Counted from the stretch's first letter, positions 1-6,845 are shown. The stretch is 12,839 nt of DNA from CAYGZA01 sp964354135 (GCA_964354135.1 CAYGZA010000191.1:1-12839); one strand, 5' to 3'. The notes: generated by a model from the letters alone, not told the origin. Translations and numbers: made by a program.

Positions 1-177
1 CGCCCCCACCGCCCGGTGCAGCTCGCACCGCATCCGGCCGGTCCCCTCGCGATAGACCTGGAGCATCCGCTCGGCGTAGCCGACGTACTGACCGTGCCGG
101 GCGCGGGTCAGCCGGTCGGGCAGAACCCGCCCCCGCTGGAAGTCCCACCCCGCGATGCCCAGTTCCCGGGTAAGCAT
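1..177 (-). CDS. Bax1-like DUF790 family protein (N-terminal part; runs off the left edge)
   Basis: Only the first 59 codons are in the window. The visible protein begins MLTRELGIAGWDFQRGRVLP and continues with a helix containing YVGYAERMLQVYREG and RMRCELHRAV. This resembles the N-terminus of DUF790 proteins: a short strand region ending in a G-R-x-x-P motif, then a helix with a regularly spaced hydrophobic face. DUF790 includes archaeal Bax1, a nuclease that binds XPB helicase. That an XPB-type helicase lies on the same strand upstream (920-2332) strongly supports the call. The ATG at 177 is chosen because a strong promoter (224-252) would start transcription near 217. A GTG two codons earlier (183) is an alternative. 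No clear Shine-Dalgarno sequence is visible. The nuclease part is outside the window, so activity cannot be judged. The family call rests on a short N-terminus plus context. Confidence 0.62.
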   Translation of the reverse strand, partial: MLTRELGIAGWDFQRGRVLPDRLTRARHGQYVGYAERMLQVYREGTGRMRCELHRAVGA

Positions 178-223
178 CAGCACGGCTCAGCAAACGAGAT
201 CCCTGCTATCAGGGGACCCGGTC

Positions 224-252
224 ATTGTATCAGCCCGCGAGGCCGATGACAA
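224..252 (-). promoter_or_regulatory. Strong sigma70-like promoter for the Bax1-like gene
   Basis: Read on the minus strand, TTGTCA (252-247) is followed by a 17-base spacer and TACAAT (229-224). The -10 box is preceded by TG one base upstream (232-231), an extended -10. Both boxes match the consensus at 5 of 6 positions. Transcription would start near 217, giving a leader of about 40 bases before the ATG at 177. The Bax1-like gene therefore need not depend on read-through from the helicase gene. Confidence 0.7.
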
Positions 253-297
253 ATCATCCAGTTTGACATATTGATGCCAACCCGGTATGCTTTGATG
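245..297. promoter_or_regulatory. Cluster of GATG/CATC half-sites between the divergent promoters (candidate VapB operator)
   Basis: A perfect inverted repeat, GATGA-CAAA-TCATC, lies at 245-258 over the -35 box of the leftward promoter. Two TTGATG direct repeats follow at 271-276 and 292-297, 21 bases apart (about two helical turns), flanking the -10 box of vapBC. Ribbon-helix-helix antitoxins usually bind short repeated half-sites at their own promoter, so this is a plausible VapB or VapBC operator. The repeats are seen in the sequence. The binding is inferred. Confidence 0.4.
263..291 (+). promoter_or_regulatory. vapBC promoter (TTGACA, 17-base spacer, TATGCT)
   Basis: A perfect -35 box TTGACA (263-268), a 17-base spacer and the -10 box TATGCT (286-291) sit directly upstream of vapB. 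A start about 7 bases after the -10 box falls at 298-299, on the A of the vapB ATG. The mRNA would then have essentially no 5' leader, which agrees with the absence of a ribosome binding site. Confidence 0.72.
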
Positions 298-298
298 T

Positions 299-550
299 AT
301 GAGAACGACCATTCGCCTCGACGATCAACTGCTTGCTCAGGCCAAGCAGTTGGCTGCTGAAAAAGGACGAACGCTGACGTCCGTCATCGAAGATGCCCTT
401 CGGGAGATGCTTTCCCGCCGCAAAGCGGTCCGCAAGAGCGATCCAGTCCGCTTGATCTCCGGCGGCGTCGGGGGGCTGCGGCCGGGCGTTAACTTGGACA
501 ACACGGCCGAACTGCTGGATCTGATGGAACAGCCGGATGTTGATGGTTGA
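299..550 (+). CDS. vapB: VapB-type ribbon-helix-helix antitoxin
   Basis: This 83-residue protein starts MRTTIRLDDQLLAQAK, the classic ribbon-helix-helix layout. Residues 2-8 form the DNA-contacting strand, and helices at about 9-20 and 24-40 (TLTSVIEDALREML) follow. The tail from residue 41 is the usual toxin-binding part, and NLDNTAELLDLME near the end could wrap the toxin. The antitoxin neutralises the VapC ribonuclease and, with it, normally represses its own promoter. The ATG at 299 is supported by the -10 box ending at 291. The stop codon overlaps the start of vapC, so the two are translationally coupled. The operon is on the opposite strand from the flanking Bax1-like and XPB genes, suggesting a separately acquired module. 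The RHH fold is clear. Assignment to the VapB rather than another RHH class rests on the PIN toxin partner. Confidence 0.88.
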   Translation: MRTTIRLDDQLLAQAKQLAAEKGRTLTSVIEDALREMLSRRKAVRKSDPVRLISGGVGGLRPGVNLDNTAELLDLMEQPDVDG

Positions 551-962
551 CGTCAATGTGCTGGTCCATGCCTTCCGTCGCGACTCGCCGCACTATGAGC
601 CGTGCGCCGCTTGGCTGCACAAGGTTGTCAATGGCGACGAAGCCTACGCGGTGGCTGATCCGGTCCTGAGCGGATTCTTGAGGATCGTCACCCATCCGCG
701 GATCTTCCGAGTACCCTCTTCCATGGAGGAGGCCCTCGAGTTCGTGGGACAACTGCGGAGCCGTCCCCAGTGCGTAGTTGTTTCTCCCGGAGCCCGGCAC
801 TGGGAGATCTTCACGCGATTGTGCCGCGAGGCAGGGGTTCGAGGCAACCGGGTGCCTGATGCCTACCTGGCTGCCTTGGCGATTGAGTCGGGGAGCGAGT
901 GGATCACGATGGACCGCGATTACGCCCGGTTTCCCGGTCTGCGGTGGCGGGTGCCTTGGTAG
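537..962 (+). CDS. vapC: VapC-type PIN-domain ribonuclease toxin
   Basis: This 141-residue PIN-domain protein has acidic residues at D5 (VDVNVLVHAF), D108 (VPDAYLAALA) and D126/D128 (MDRDYARFPGLRW). These correspond to the metal-binding site of VapC endoribonucleases, which inhibit growth by cutting RNA. The glutamate that many PIN proteins carry after the second strand is not obvious: the segment reads ADPVLSGFLRIVTHPRIF, with D41 nearby. As I recall, this pattern is common in one VapC subfamily (TIGR00028-like), so I do not call it inactive. Two starts are possible, ATG at 537 (14-base overlap with vapB) or ATG at 543 (8-base overlap). The second removes only two residues. The length is normal. 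The last 43 bases overlap the 3' end of the XPB gene on the other strand. Confidence 0.9.
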   Translation: MLMVDVNVLVHAFRRDSPHYEPCAAWLHKVVNGDEAYAVADPVLSGFLRIVTHPRIFRVPSSMEEALEFVGQLRSRPQCVVVSPGARHWEIFTRLCREAGVRGNRVPDAYLAALAIESGSEWITMDRDYARFPGLRWRVPW

Positions 963-2332
963 GCGTCGGTCTGGCGGCGGCGGCGCGAACGCTGCTCCTC
1001 GTTCGTGTCGGTGCAGACGATCTCGTAAAGCACTGCCCGGGCGTTGCCCGACTTGCGGAGGATTCGCCCGAGACGCTGTTTGGCCTGGCGGCTGGAGGCC
1101 GTGCCGCCGATCACGACCGCCACCTTCACCTCCGGCAAGTCCACGCCTTCGTCGAGGACCTGATTGGCCACCAGCGCCGGGTAGGTGCCGCCTTCCAGCC
1201 CGCGGAGCACCTCCAGACGCTCCTTCTTGCCGCTGTGGCTGAGCAGGCACGGGATGAGGAATCGCCGGGAGACGTCGCGGGCCATCGCGTTGGAGCCGGC
1301 GAAGACCAGGCACGGCTCGTGGACGTGGAGGCGGAAGAGGTCCTCCAGCACGCGGAGCTTCTCTTCCGCGCGGTCCTCGATCGACTTCTTGGCGAAATAG
1401 GCCTTCAGTGCCCGGCGGGCCTCGGGCGTTTCGGCGGTCTGTTTGCAGATGTCCTGCCAGGTGACTTGCGGGTCCGCTTTTCGCCGCTCGGCGAAGAAGG
1501 CCCGGACCACTCGTGAGCACTCGTCGTAGCGGGCCTGCTCGCGCGGCGATAGGTGAACCGGGATCCGCTCGACGTGGTAGTCGGCCAGGGTCTGCCCTTT
1601 AGCGGCGGAAAGGGGCATCTCGTAAACCGTGGGGCCGATCAGCCATTGGAGGTCCGTGTGGCGCCCGTCCGATCGCTCCGGAGTGGCGGTAAGCCCGAGC
1701 CGCATGGTGGCGGCGCTCATCCGGGCGGCATCGCGCCAAAGCGGGCCCGGCAGGTGATGGCACTCGTCGAAGACCAAGAGCCCAAACCGGTTGCCCAGAC
1801 GCTCCATGTGGATGCAGGCGCTGTCGTAAGTCGTCGCGGAAACGGGGCGGACCTGGAAGACGTTGTCGCCGATGATCCCCGCGTCATAGCCGAGCCCCTC
1901 CAGAAGACGGCGATGCCACTGGTACATCAGGTCGCGGACCGGGGCCACGACCAGGGTGGCGACGGCCGTTTCCGCCATGATCTGGAGTGCCACCTCGGTC
2001 TTGCCCGTTCCGGTGGGCATGACGATGATCCCCTGCCGGCGGGTATGCCAAGCGGACACCGCGGCTTGCTGTTCCGGTCGAAGTGGGTGGATTCTGATCC
2101 GCAGCCAACGGACCGGTTCCCAGCCCGGCACTGCGTCCTCAAAGGCACCCCCGGCTGCCCGCAATTGCTCGACGACCGCCGCGTACTCCCGGGCATCCGA
2201 CCGCCAGGCATTGACCCGCGGGTCCCATACCCAGGGGGTGGATGAAAACACCCGGGTCAAGTCCCGGCGATCCATGTGTTCCAGAAGGAGCGTTCCGCCG
2301 GAGAACGAGAGCTGGACTGGGACGGGGGACAT
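920..2332 (-). CDS. XPB/Rad25-type superfamily 2 DNA helicase
   Basis: The 470-residue product carries the XPB architecture. Residues 5-75 resemble the N-terminal damage-recognition domain (LSFSGGTLLLE, VWDPRVNAWR). Helicase motifs follow: a Q-like stretch (HPLRPEQQAAV, 82-92), Walker A PTGTGKT (106-112), DECHH (189-193), TATP (215-218), HSGKKERL (366-373), and motifs V-VI (DEGVDLP 394-400, QRLGRILR 419-426). An insertion at about 260-330, rich in charged helices, fits the XPB thumb. XPB is an ATP-driven 3'-5' DNA translocase/helicase that works in repair and, in archaea, with Bax1 nuclease. The partner lies downstream on the same strand, beyond vapBC. The ATG at 2332 is the first in frame and leaves a normal N-terminus. 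No good Shine-Dalgarno is present. The last 13 residues, after QTDA, and the stop codon are antisense to vapC. Confidence 0.9.
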   Translation of the reverse strand: MSPVPVQLSFSGGTLLLEHMDRRDLTRVFSSTPWVWDPRVNAWRSDAREYAAVVEQLRAAGGAFEDAVPGWEPVRWLRIRIHPLRPEQQAAVSAWHTRRQGIIVMPTGTGKTEVALQIMAETAVATLVVAPVRDLMYQWHRRLLEGLGYDAGIIGDNVFQVRPVSATTYDSACIHMERLGNRFGLLVFDECHHLPGPLWRDAARMSAATMRLGLTATPERSDGRHTDLQWLIGPTVYEMPLSAAKGQTLADYHVERIPVHLSPREQARYDECSRVVRAFFAERRKADPQVTWQDICKQTAETPEARRALKAYFAKKSIEDRAEEKLRVLEDLFRLHVHEPCLVFAGSNAMARDVSRRFLIPCLLSHSGKKERLEVLRGLEGGTYPALVANQVLDEGVDLPEVKVAVVIGGTASSRQAKQRLGRILRKSGNARAVLYEIVCTDTNEEQRSRRRRQTDAYQGTRHRRPGNRA

Positions 2333-2854
2333 CGCCGCCGTGGCCTTTCGCGGGAACGTGAACGGGGTACACCTTGGAGCAAGACCCCCGATCCGACCTT
2401 GTCACGGGATCCGTCCCCCAAGCCCCATGTCCTATGGTACCAATATGTTAGGATGTTGGAACTGGCGAGCCTCGCGGTGTCTCCTAGAATTATCGAGGAG
2501 AGCCGCCGCCAGGGCAAGGAGTCCCCGGTGTCGGATCACATCATCCACTTGCTCAATATGCGGGGGCATGGTGGCGCGCTGAGTGGTGCGGTGCCTCGGC
2601 CTCTGGCCGTGGCATCCTCTACAGGGGGGTGTGATATGCCACCGTGGCCGGCGGCTGGGGCGAGTGCTAGAATGAGAACCTTTGAGGGTGGAAACAGACG
2701 GAACTCCAGCCGGTGGGACTTTTGGGTCGAGGATCCGATGGGGCCGCCTCCTGATCCTCTCCCGCGCGGTCCCAACCCTGCCATCCTCGGCTGGCACAAG
2801 CCCGGGCTATAACGTCGAGCCCCCAGAACAGCTCCTTGCAGCGGCAACCCGCCC
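2333..2854. other. Intergenic region between divergent XPB and RND permease genes
   Basis: This stretch of 522 bases has no credible gene. Open frames on both strands give low-complexity Arg/Pro-rich translations without any recognisable domain. A TAGAAT -10 box at 2668-2673 on the plus strand has only a weak -35 (TGGCCG at 2645-2650). It would give the permease gene a leader of about 180 bases. An inverted repeat GTGGCAT/ATGCCAC (2609-2615 and 2636-2642) lies just upstream of it. For the helicase I see no good minus-strand promoter. The best is a weak TTCCAA with TACCAT around 2440-2465. Confidence 0.45.
2804..2822 (+). promoter_or_regulatory. Candidate -10 box (TATAAC) inside a short dyad, upstream of the RND permease
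   Basis: TATAAC at 2808-2813 matches the -10 consensus at 5 of 6 positions and lies about 42 bases before the permease ATG. No acceptable -35 box stands 16-18 bases upstream. The box overlaps an inverted repeat GGGCT (2804-2808) / AGCCC (2818-2822). The same GGGCTATAAC string recurs in the promoter of the CDF gene on the other strand. It would need an activator or another sigma factor. The call is weak. Confidence 0.33.
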
Positions 2855-5320
2855 ATGAAACGACCGTTCTTCACCCGCTACAGCCTGTTCATCTTGATGG
2901 CGACCGCGTTCTTGATGCCCTTGATGCTCATGGGCGCCAAGGTTTCGCTACGGAGCAACAAGAACGACGTCAAGAGTTGGTTGCCGTCGCACTGCGAGGA
3001 GACGACCACCTTCCAGTGGTATCGGGAGCACTTCGAGAGCGACATGTTCATCCTCGCCAGTTGGGAGGGCTGCACGCTGGACAATCCGGCGTTGCCTCTG
3101 CTGGCCCGGAAGCTCGTGCCTCCCGAAGACCCTCTGCAGAACCCCGCTACGGCCCCGATCCGGCTTTTCAAGAACGCGATTACCGGCCGTCAGCTTCGTG
3201 ACGAGCTGGTTGAGAAGCAGGGGCTTTCGCCGGAGGAAGCCGTGGAGCGGCTGAAGGGCTTTGTGATCGGCCAGGACGGCCGGCAGACCTGCCTGGTGTT
3301 GACGGTGTGTCAGGAGTCCGAAGCCCTATGGGATCAGGAGCGGGCCAGGGGGCTTCACAAGAACCAGAAGTTCCTGCACGCGGTGGTCGAGAAGATTTAC
3401 CGGCTCGCGGAGACCGAATGTGCCATCCCCCGCGACAAGCTTCATCTGGGTGGCCCGCCGGTGGACAACGTGGCCATCGATCAGGAGGGCGAGCGATCGC
3501 TGTTCAAGCTGGCCGGCGTTTCCGCCGTGGTGGGCATCGTGATGTCCTGGTGGTGCTTGCGCAACTGGTCGCTGACCGCCATGGTCTTCACCTCGGCCCT
3601 GTTCACGGCGGGATTGAGCCTCTTGGTCGTGACGCTGGCCGGGGAGACGATGAACGCGATTCTGCTCACCATGCCGTCGCTGGTCTACGTGGCGGCGGTC
3701 TCGGGGGCGATCCACCTGGCCAATTACTACCGCGACACGGTCCGGCATAGCGGTTTCGACGGCGCACCGGACCGGGCGGTGAAGAACGCCTGGCTGCCGC
3801 TGGCGCTGGCCACCGGGACGACGGCCATCGGTCTGGCGTCGATGTGCATCACCAACCTGGTCCCGATCCGGATGTTCGGCCTGTACTCGGCGATCGGGGT
3901 CATGATCAGCTTCGTCGTAGTGATCTTCTACGTGCCTTCCTTGCTCCACTTCTTCCCATTGCGGCGGATCGTCGAGCCGGTCAAAGGGGGCCTGATCGAC
4001 CCCGGTCTGTCGCCGCGGTGGCGCAACGTGGGAGAGTTCATCATTCGCCGCAGCGGCTTGGTGACCGCGGTCTGCCTGACCGTGATGGCCGTCGGGGCCT
4101 GCGGCGTCGCCCAGACGCAGAGCTCGGTGAAGTTGATGCGGCTCTTCTCCCCCCGGGCCCGCATCATCCACGATTACGCCTGGCTGGAGGAGCACTTGGG
4201 GGCCCTGGTGCCGATGGAGATCGTGATCCGCGTCGACAGCAAGAAGTGCGACCTCAACCTGCTCGAACAAGTGAAGCTCGTCGCCGAGGTGCAGCAGAGC
4301 GTGCGGACGCTGGAGGACGTGGGCAGCGCGCTGGCCGTCCCGACGTTCGTGCCCGCGCTGCCCGAGCGGCCCAGCGTCTTCGAGCGTTCCGGGTGGGCAG
4401 GGCGCCTGGAGAGGCATCGAAAGGAGCTCCGCGAATACTGGTACAAGGACGGCGACGAGGAACTCTGGCGGGTGAGCGCCCGGGTCGCCGCGCTGACCGA
4501 CCTGGACTACGGCGAGTTCGTCGCCAACATCCAGGACGCGGTCGAGCCGGTGATGGAGAAGTACCGCGCCGAGGGGCACGAAGGACTCACCGCCGTGTAC
4601 ACCGGCCTGGTGCCCCTGGTGTACCAGGCGCAGAGCTCGATGCTCGACGGGCTGACGCTGAACTTCGTCGGCGACCTGATCCTCATCGGGATTGCCATCA
4701 TCTTCCTGTTGCGGAACTTGTCGGCCGGGTTGCTCTTGGCGCTGCCGAGCCTGTTCCCGCTGGCCGTGGTTTTCGGCGCCATGGGCTGGTTTGGAATCGT
4801 CGTCGACGTGGGCACGGTGATGGTTCCCGCGGTGGCCCTGGGCGTCACCGTGGACGACGCCATCCATTTCATGCTCTGGTGCCGCCACGGCGAAGAGCGC
4901 GGCATGAACAAGCGCGACTCCATCATGTTCGCCTACGGCGATTGCGCGCGGGCGATCTACCAGAGCTGGGCGGTCATCGGGCTGGGGCTCTCGGCGTTTG
5001 CCCTGAGTTCCTTCACTCCCACGCAGCGGTTCGGCTATCTCATGTTCACGATGCTCACCGTCTCGTCGATAGGCAACCTGGTGCTCTTGCCCGCTCTGTT
5101 GGCCAGTCCGCTGGGCCGGTTCTTTTGGCTCGGCGAGAAGGCCCGCCGGCACAAGCACGCGCCGGAGCTGCACATCGCCAGGCCGGAAGAACCCGCGGAG
5201 GAACGCCTCGAAGAGCCCGTGGAGGCGGTGATTCCGATGATCTCTGCGATCCCGCCGGCTACGGGGACCGCCAGCCACATTCGCCGCGATGCCCCGCACC
5301 GTCGCCGAGTCGGCAAGTGA
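2855..5320 (+). CDS. MMPL/RND superfamily transporter permease
   Basis: The 821-residue inner-membrane protein has the duplicated RND layout. TM1 is at about 8-28, followed by a large extracytoplasmic domain (30-212), a membrane block at about 213-368, TM7 at about 401-419, a second extracytoplasmic domain (420-600) and a final membrane block at about 601-758. The second block holds GVTVDDAIHFML with the Asp pair D667/D668 expected of proton-driven MMPL/RND pumps. The matching place in the first half reads VSGAIHLANYY (283-292), so its acidic pair is missing. Family members export lipids or other hydrophobic molecules. The substrate cannot be told here. The soluble tail (760-821) is charged and repeats Glu-Glu-Pro-like units. 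No membrane-fusion or outer-membrane partner is adjacent. ATG 2855 gives a correct cytoplasmic start (MKRPFFTRYS), though its ribosome binding site is weak. The stop is one base from that of the CDF gene. Confidence 0.9.
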   Translation: MKRPFFTRYSLFILMATAFLMPLMLMGAKVSLRSNKNDVKSWLPSHCEETTTFQWYREHFESDMFILASWEGCTLDNPALPLLARKLVPPEDPLQNPATAPIRLFKNAITGRQLRDELVEKQGLSPEEAVERLKGFVIGQDGRQTCLVLTVCQESEALWDQERARGLHKNQKFLHAVVEKIYRLAETECAIPRDKLHLGGPPVDNVAIDQEGERSLFKLAGVSAVVGIVMSWWCLRNWSLTAMVFTSALFTAGLSLLVVTLAGETMNAILLTMPSLVYVAAVSGAIHLANYYRDTVRHSGFDGAPDRAVKNAWLPLALATGTTAIGLASMCITNLVPIRMFGLYSAIGVMISFVVVIFYVPSLLHFFPLRRIVEPVKGGLIDPGLSPRWRNVGEFIIRRSGLVTAVCLTVMAVGACGVAQTQSSVKLMRLFSPRARIIHDYAWLEEHLGALVPMEIVIRVDSKKCDLNLLEQVKLVAEVQQSVRTLEDVGSALAVPTFVPALPERPSVFERSGWAGRLERHRKELREYWYKDGDEELWRVSARVAALTDLDYGEFVANIQDAVEPVMEKYRAEGHEGLTAVYTGLVPLVYQAQSSMLDGLTLNFVGDLILIGIAIIFLLRNLSAGLLLALPSLFPLAVVFGAMGWFGIVVDVGTVMVPAVALGVTVDDAIHFMLWCRHGEERGMNKRDSIMFAYGDCARAIYQSWAVIGLGLSAFALSSFTPTQRFGYLMFTMLTVSSIGNLVLLPALLASPLGRFFWLGEKARRHKHAPELHIARPEEPAEERLEEPVEAVIPMISAIPPATGTASHIRRDAPHRRRVGK

Positions 5321-5321
5321 T

Positions 5322-6773
5322 TCAGCCGCCGGTCTCGTAAGGCTCCACGTGGATCACCACCCGGCCCAACGCGGGGACTCTGATGCGAAGGTGTTTCTCC
5401 AGTTGCTCGGTCAACTGATGCGCGGCGGTGATGTCCGTCGAGGCATCCAAGGTGCAGTGGAAAGAGACCGCCATTTCGCCTCCGGCCAGTTGGCACTGAA
5501 CGTCGTGGGGACCAAGCGTTAGCGGGCTGCCGGCGAGGAATTCCGCGATTGCTGCGCGGACGAGGGCCTCATCCGGGGATTCCGCCCGAGCAACCTCGGC
5601 CTGGACCGTGGCCGAGGCTTCTCCGGCGGGCTCCAGGTGAGTGACGATCCGGCCGACTTCGGGAACGGCCTGGCGGAGATCGGCCTCGAATGCCGTGGCC
5701 TGGCGGTGCGCTTCCTCGAGCGAGAGGGCCTCGTTCACTTCCACGTGCAGCTCGATCGTACGGCGTCCCGCTTCATCTTCGTAGATGCGGATGCCGTGCG
5801 CGCCGAGTCCGTGCCGGGCAGCCAGGATTCGCACCTTGGTGAGCACGTCCTCCCGGCTTCCGGCGACCGGCTCGACGTGAATCACAACGTCGGCCCGCGG
5901 CAGAACGGCGCGGATCGCCGTCTCGGCCCGGTCGGCGATCTCGTGCGTTCTCTCGAACGTGGCGGCGTGATTGACGGCCAGGGTCACGTCGGCGAACACG
6001 TCCGGACCGCTCCGCCGCAGGCGGACCTGCTTGACGTCTTCCACCCCCGGCACGCCCGCCGCGGAGGAAGCCACCTCTTCCTGCAAGTGCCGGGGCACGG
6101 CGTCCAACAGCTCGTCGATCGACCGTTTGCCGAGCCGGAGGCTGATCCAGATGACGATCAAGGCCACTCCCAAGGCGGCCACGGCGTCGGCCTTTTCCAG
6201 CCACGGGATCTCGAATCGCTTGCCGGCAGCCACGCCGCACAGCCCCAGCAGGACCACCAGCGACGACCAGATGTCGGTGGAGAAGTGCAGGGCATCCGCC
6301 TCCAGGGCCTGGCTGTGGTGCTTCTTTGCGGCCCGGGAGAGCGCCCGGGAACGCGAGCGGTCCACCGCAATCGACACGATCACCACCAGGAACGCCCAGA
6401 GGTTGGCCCTCACGTCCACCCCTTCGGCGAACCCGAGCCGGCGGATCGATTCATAGACAATCCAGACGCAGGTGACCAACAGGAGCAGCGTCTCGAACAG
6501 GGCGGACAGGTTCTCGACCTTGCCGTGGCCGTAGGTGTGCTGCCGATCGGCGGGCTGCCCCGACACCCGGACCGCCCAAAGGGTCACCCCCGCCGCCACC
6601 AAGTCCAGGCCGGAATGGGCCGCCTCGGCGAGGATCCCCAGACTATTGGTCGCCAGCCCGATCACGAGCTTCGCGCCCGTCAAGAAGACCGCGGCCAAGA
6701 GCGAGGATAATGCCACCCAGCGCTTCTCTCGATCGGCCGCTATGCGAAGCTGTTCCGCCGATTCACTACCCAT
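5322..6773 (-). CDS. Cation diffusion facilitator (CDF) metal transporter with three tandem C-terminal domains
   Basis: This 483-residue protein has a six-helix CDF membrane domain (about 18-215). The transport-site motif HxxxD occurs in TM2 (H53-SGL-D57) and TM5 (H163-FST-D167), a pattern associated with zinc-type CDF exporters. The loop motif QHTYGHGKVENL (79-90) is typical. After the membrane part, most CDFs have one ferredoxin-like dimerisation domain. Here there are three in a row: about 218-303, 308-383 and 400-480, each ending in a strand with H-V/L-E-P (299-302, 379-382, 476-479). The frame is open to an ATG at 6857, but a promoter at 6817-6845 would start transcription downstream of it. 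I therefore choose the ATG at 6773, which also gives the usual short N-terminus before TM1. A GGGGAGG sequence near 6800 is too far from this ATG to be its ribosome binding site. It probably exports Zn2+ or a similar divalent metal. Confidence 0.9.
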   Translation of the reverse strand: MGSESAEQLRIAADREKRWVALSSLLAAVFLTGAKLVIGLATNSLGILAEAAHSGLDLVAAGVTLWAVRVSGQPADRQHTYGHGKVENLSALFETLLLLVTCVWIVYESIRRLGFAEGVDVRANLWAFLVVIVSIAVDRSRSRALSRAAKKHHSQALEADALHFSTDIWSSLVVLLGLCGVAAGKRFEIPWLEKADAVAALGVALIVIWISLRLGKRSIDELLDAVPRHLQEEVASSAAGVPGVEDVKQVRLRRSGPDVFADVTLAVNHAATFERTHEIADRAETAIRAVLPRADVVIHVEPVAGSREDVLTKVRILAARHGLGAHGIRIYEDEAGRRTIELHVEVNEALSLEEAHRQATAFEADLRQAVPEVGRIVTHLEPAGEASATVQAEVARAESPDEALVRAAIAEFLAGSPLTLGPHDVQCQLAGGEMAVSFHCTLDASTDITAAHQLTEQLEKHLRIRVPALGRVVIHVEPYETGG

Positions 6774-6816
6774 TGCAGAATCCGTTGCCGAATCGTCCTC
6801 CCCGATGGTCCAGGGA

Positions 6817-6845
6817 GTTATAGCCCGCCGGGCCCGCACTGTAAA
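6817..6845 (-). promoter_or_regulatory. CDF promoter (TTTACA, 17-base spacer, TATAAC)
   Basis: On the minus strand, TTTACA (6845-6840) and TATAAC (6822-6817) are separated by exactly 17 bases. Each matches the consensus at 5 of 6 positions. The expected start near 6810 gives a leader of about 37 bases to the ATG at 6773 and argues against the upstream ATG at 6857. Confidence 0.65.

Noticed and set aside
537..962. VapC as an inactive toxin because the usual second acidic residue is not obvious
   Set aside because: D5, D108 and D126/D128 are present, and the LSGFLRIVTHPRIF pattern is, as I recall, normal for one VapC subfamily.
489..1520. Long minus-strand open frame (343 codons) under vapC and the XPB 3' end
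   Set aside because: Arg/Pro/Gly-rich translation without domains. It is a shadow of the XPB frame in GC-rich DNA.
3326..5299. 657-codon minus-strand open frame opposite the permease gene
   Set aside because: The composition (His, Arg, Gln, Asp rich) is typical of an antisense frame, and the plus strand encodes a clear RND permease.
3844..5340. 498-codon plus-strand frame overlapping the permease
   Set aside because: Arg/Pro/Gly/Ala-rich frame-shifted reading of the permease gene with no motifs.
5637..6710. 357-codon plus-strand open frame opposite the CDF gene
   Set aside because: Shadow frame. The CDF motifs and the promoter at 6817-6845 support the minus strand.
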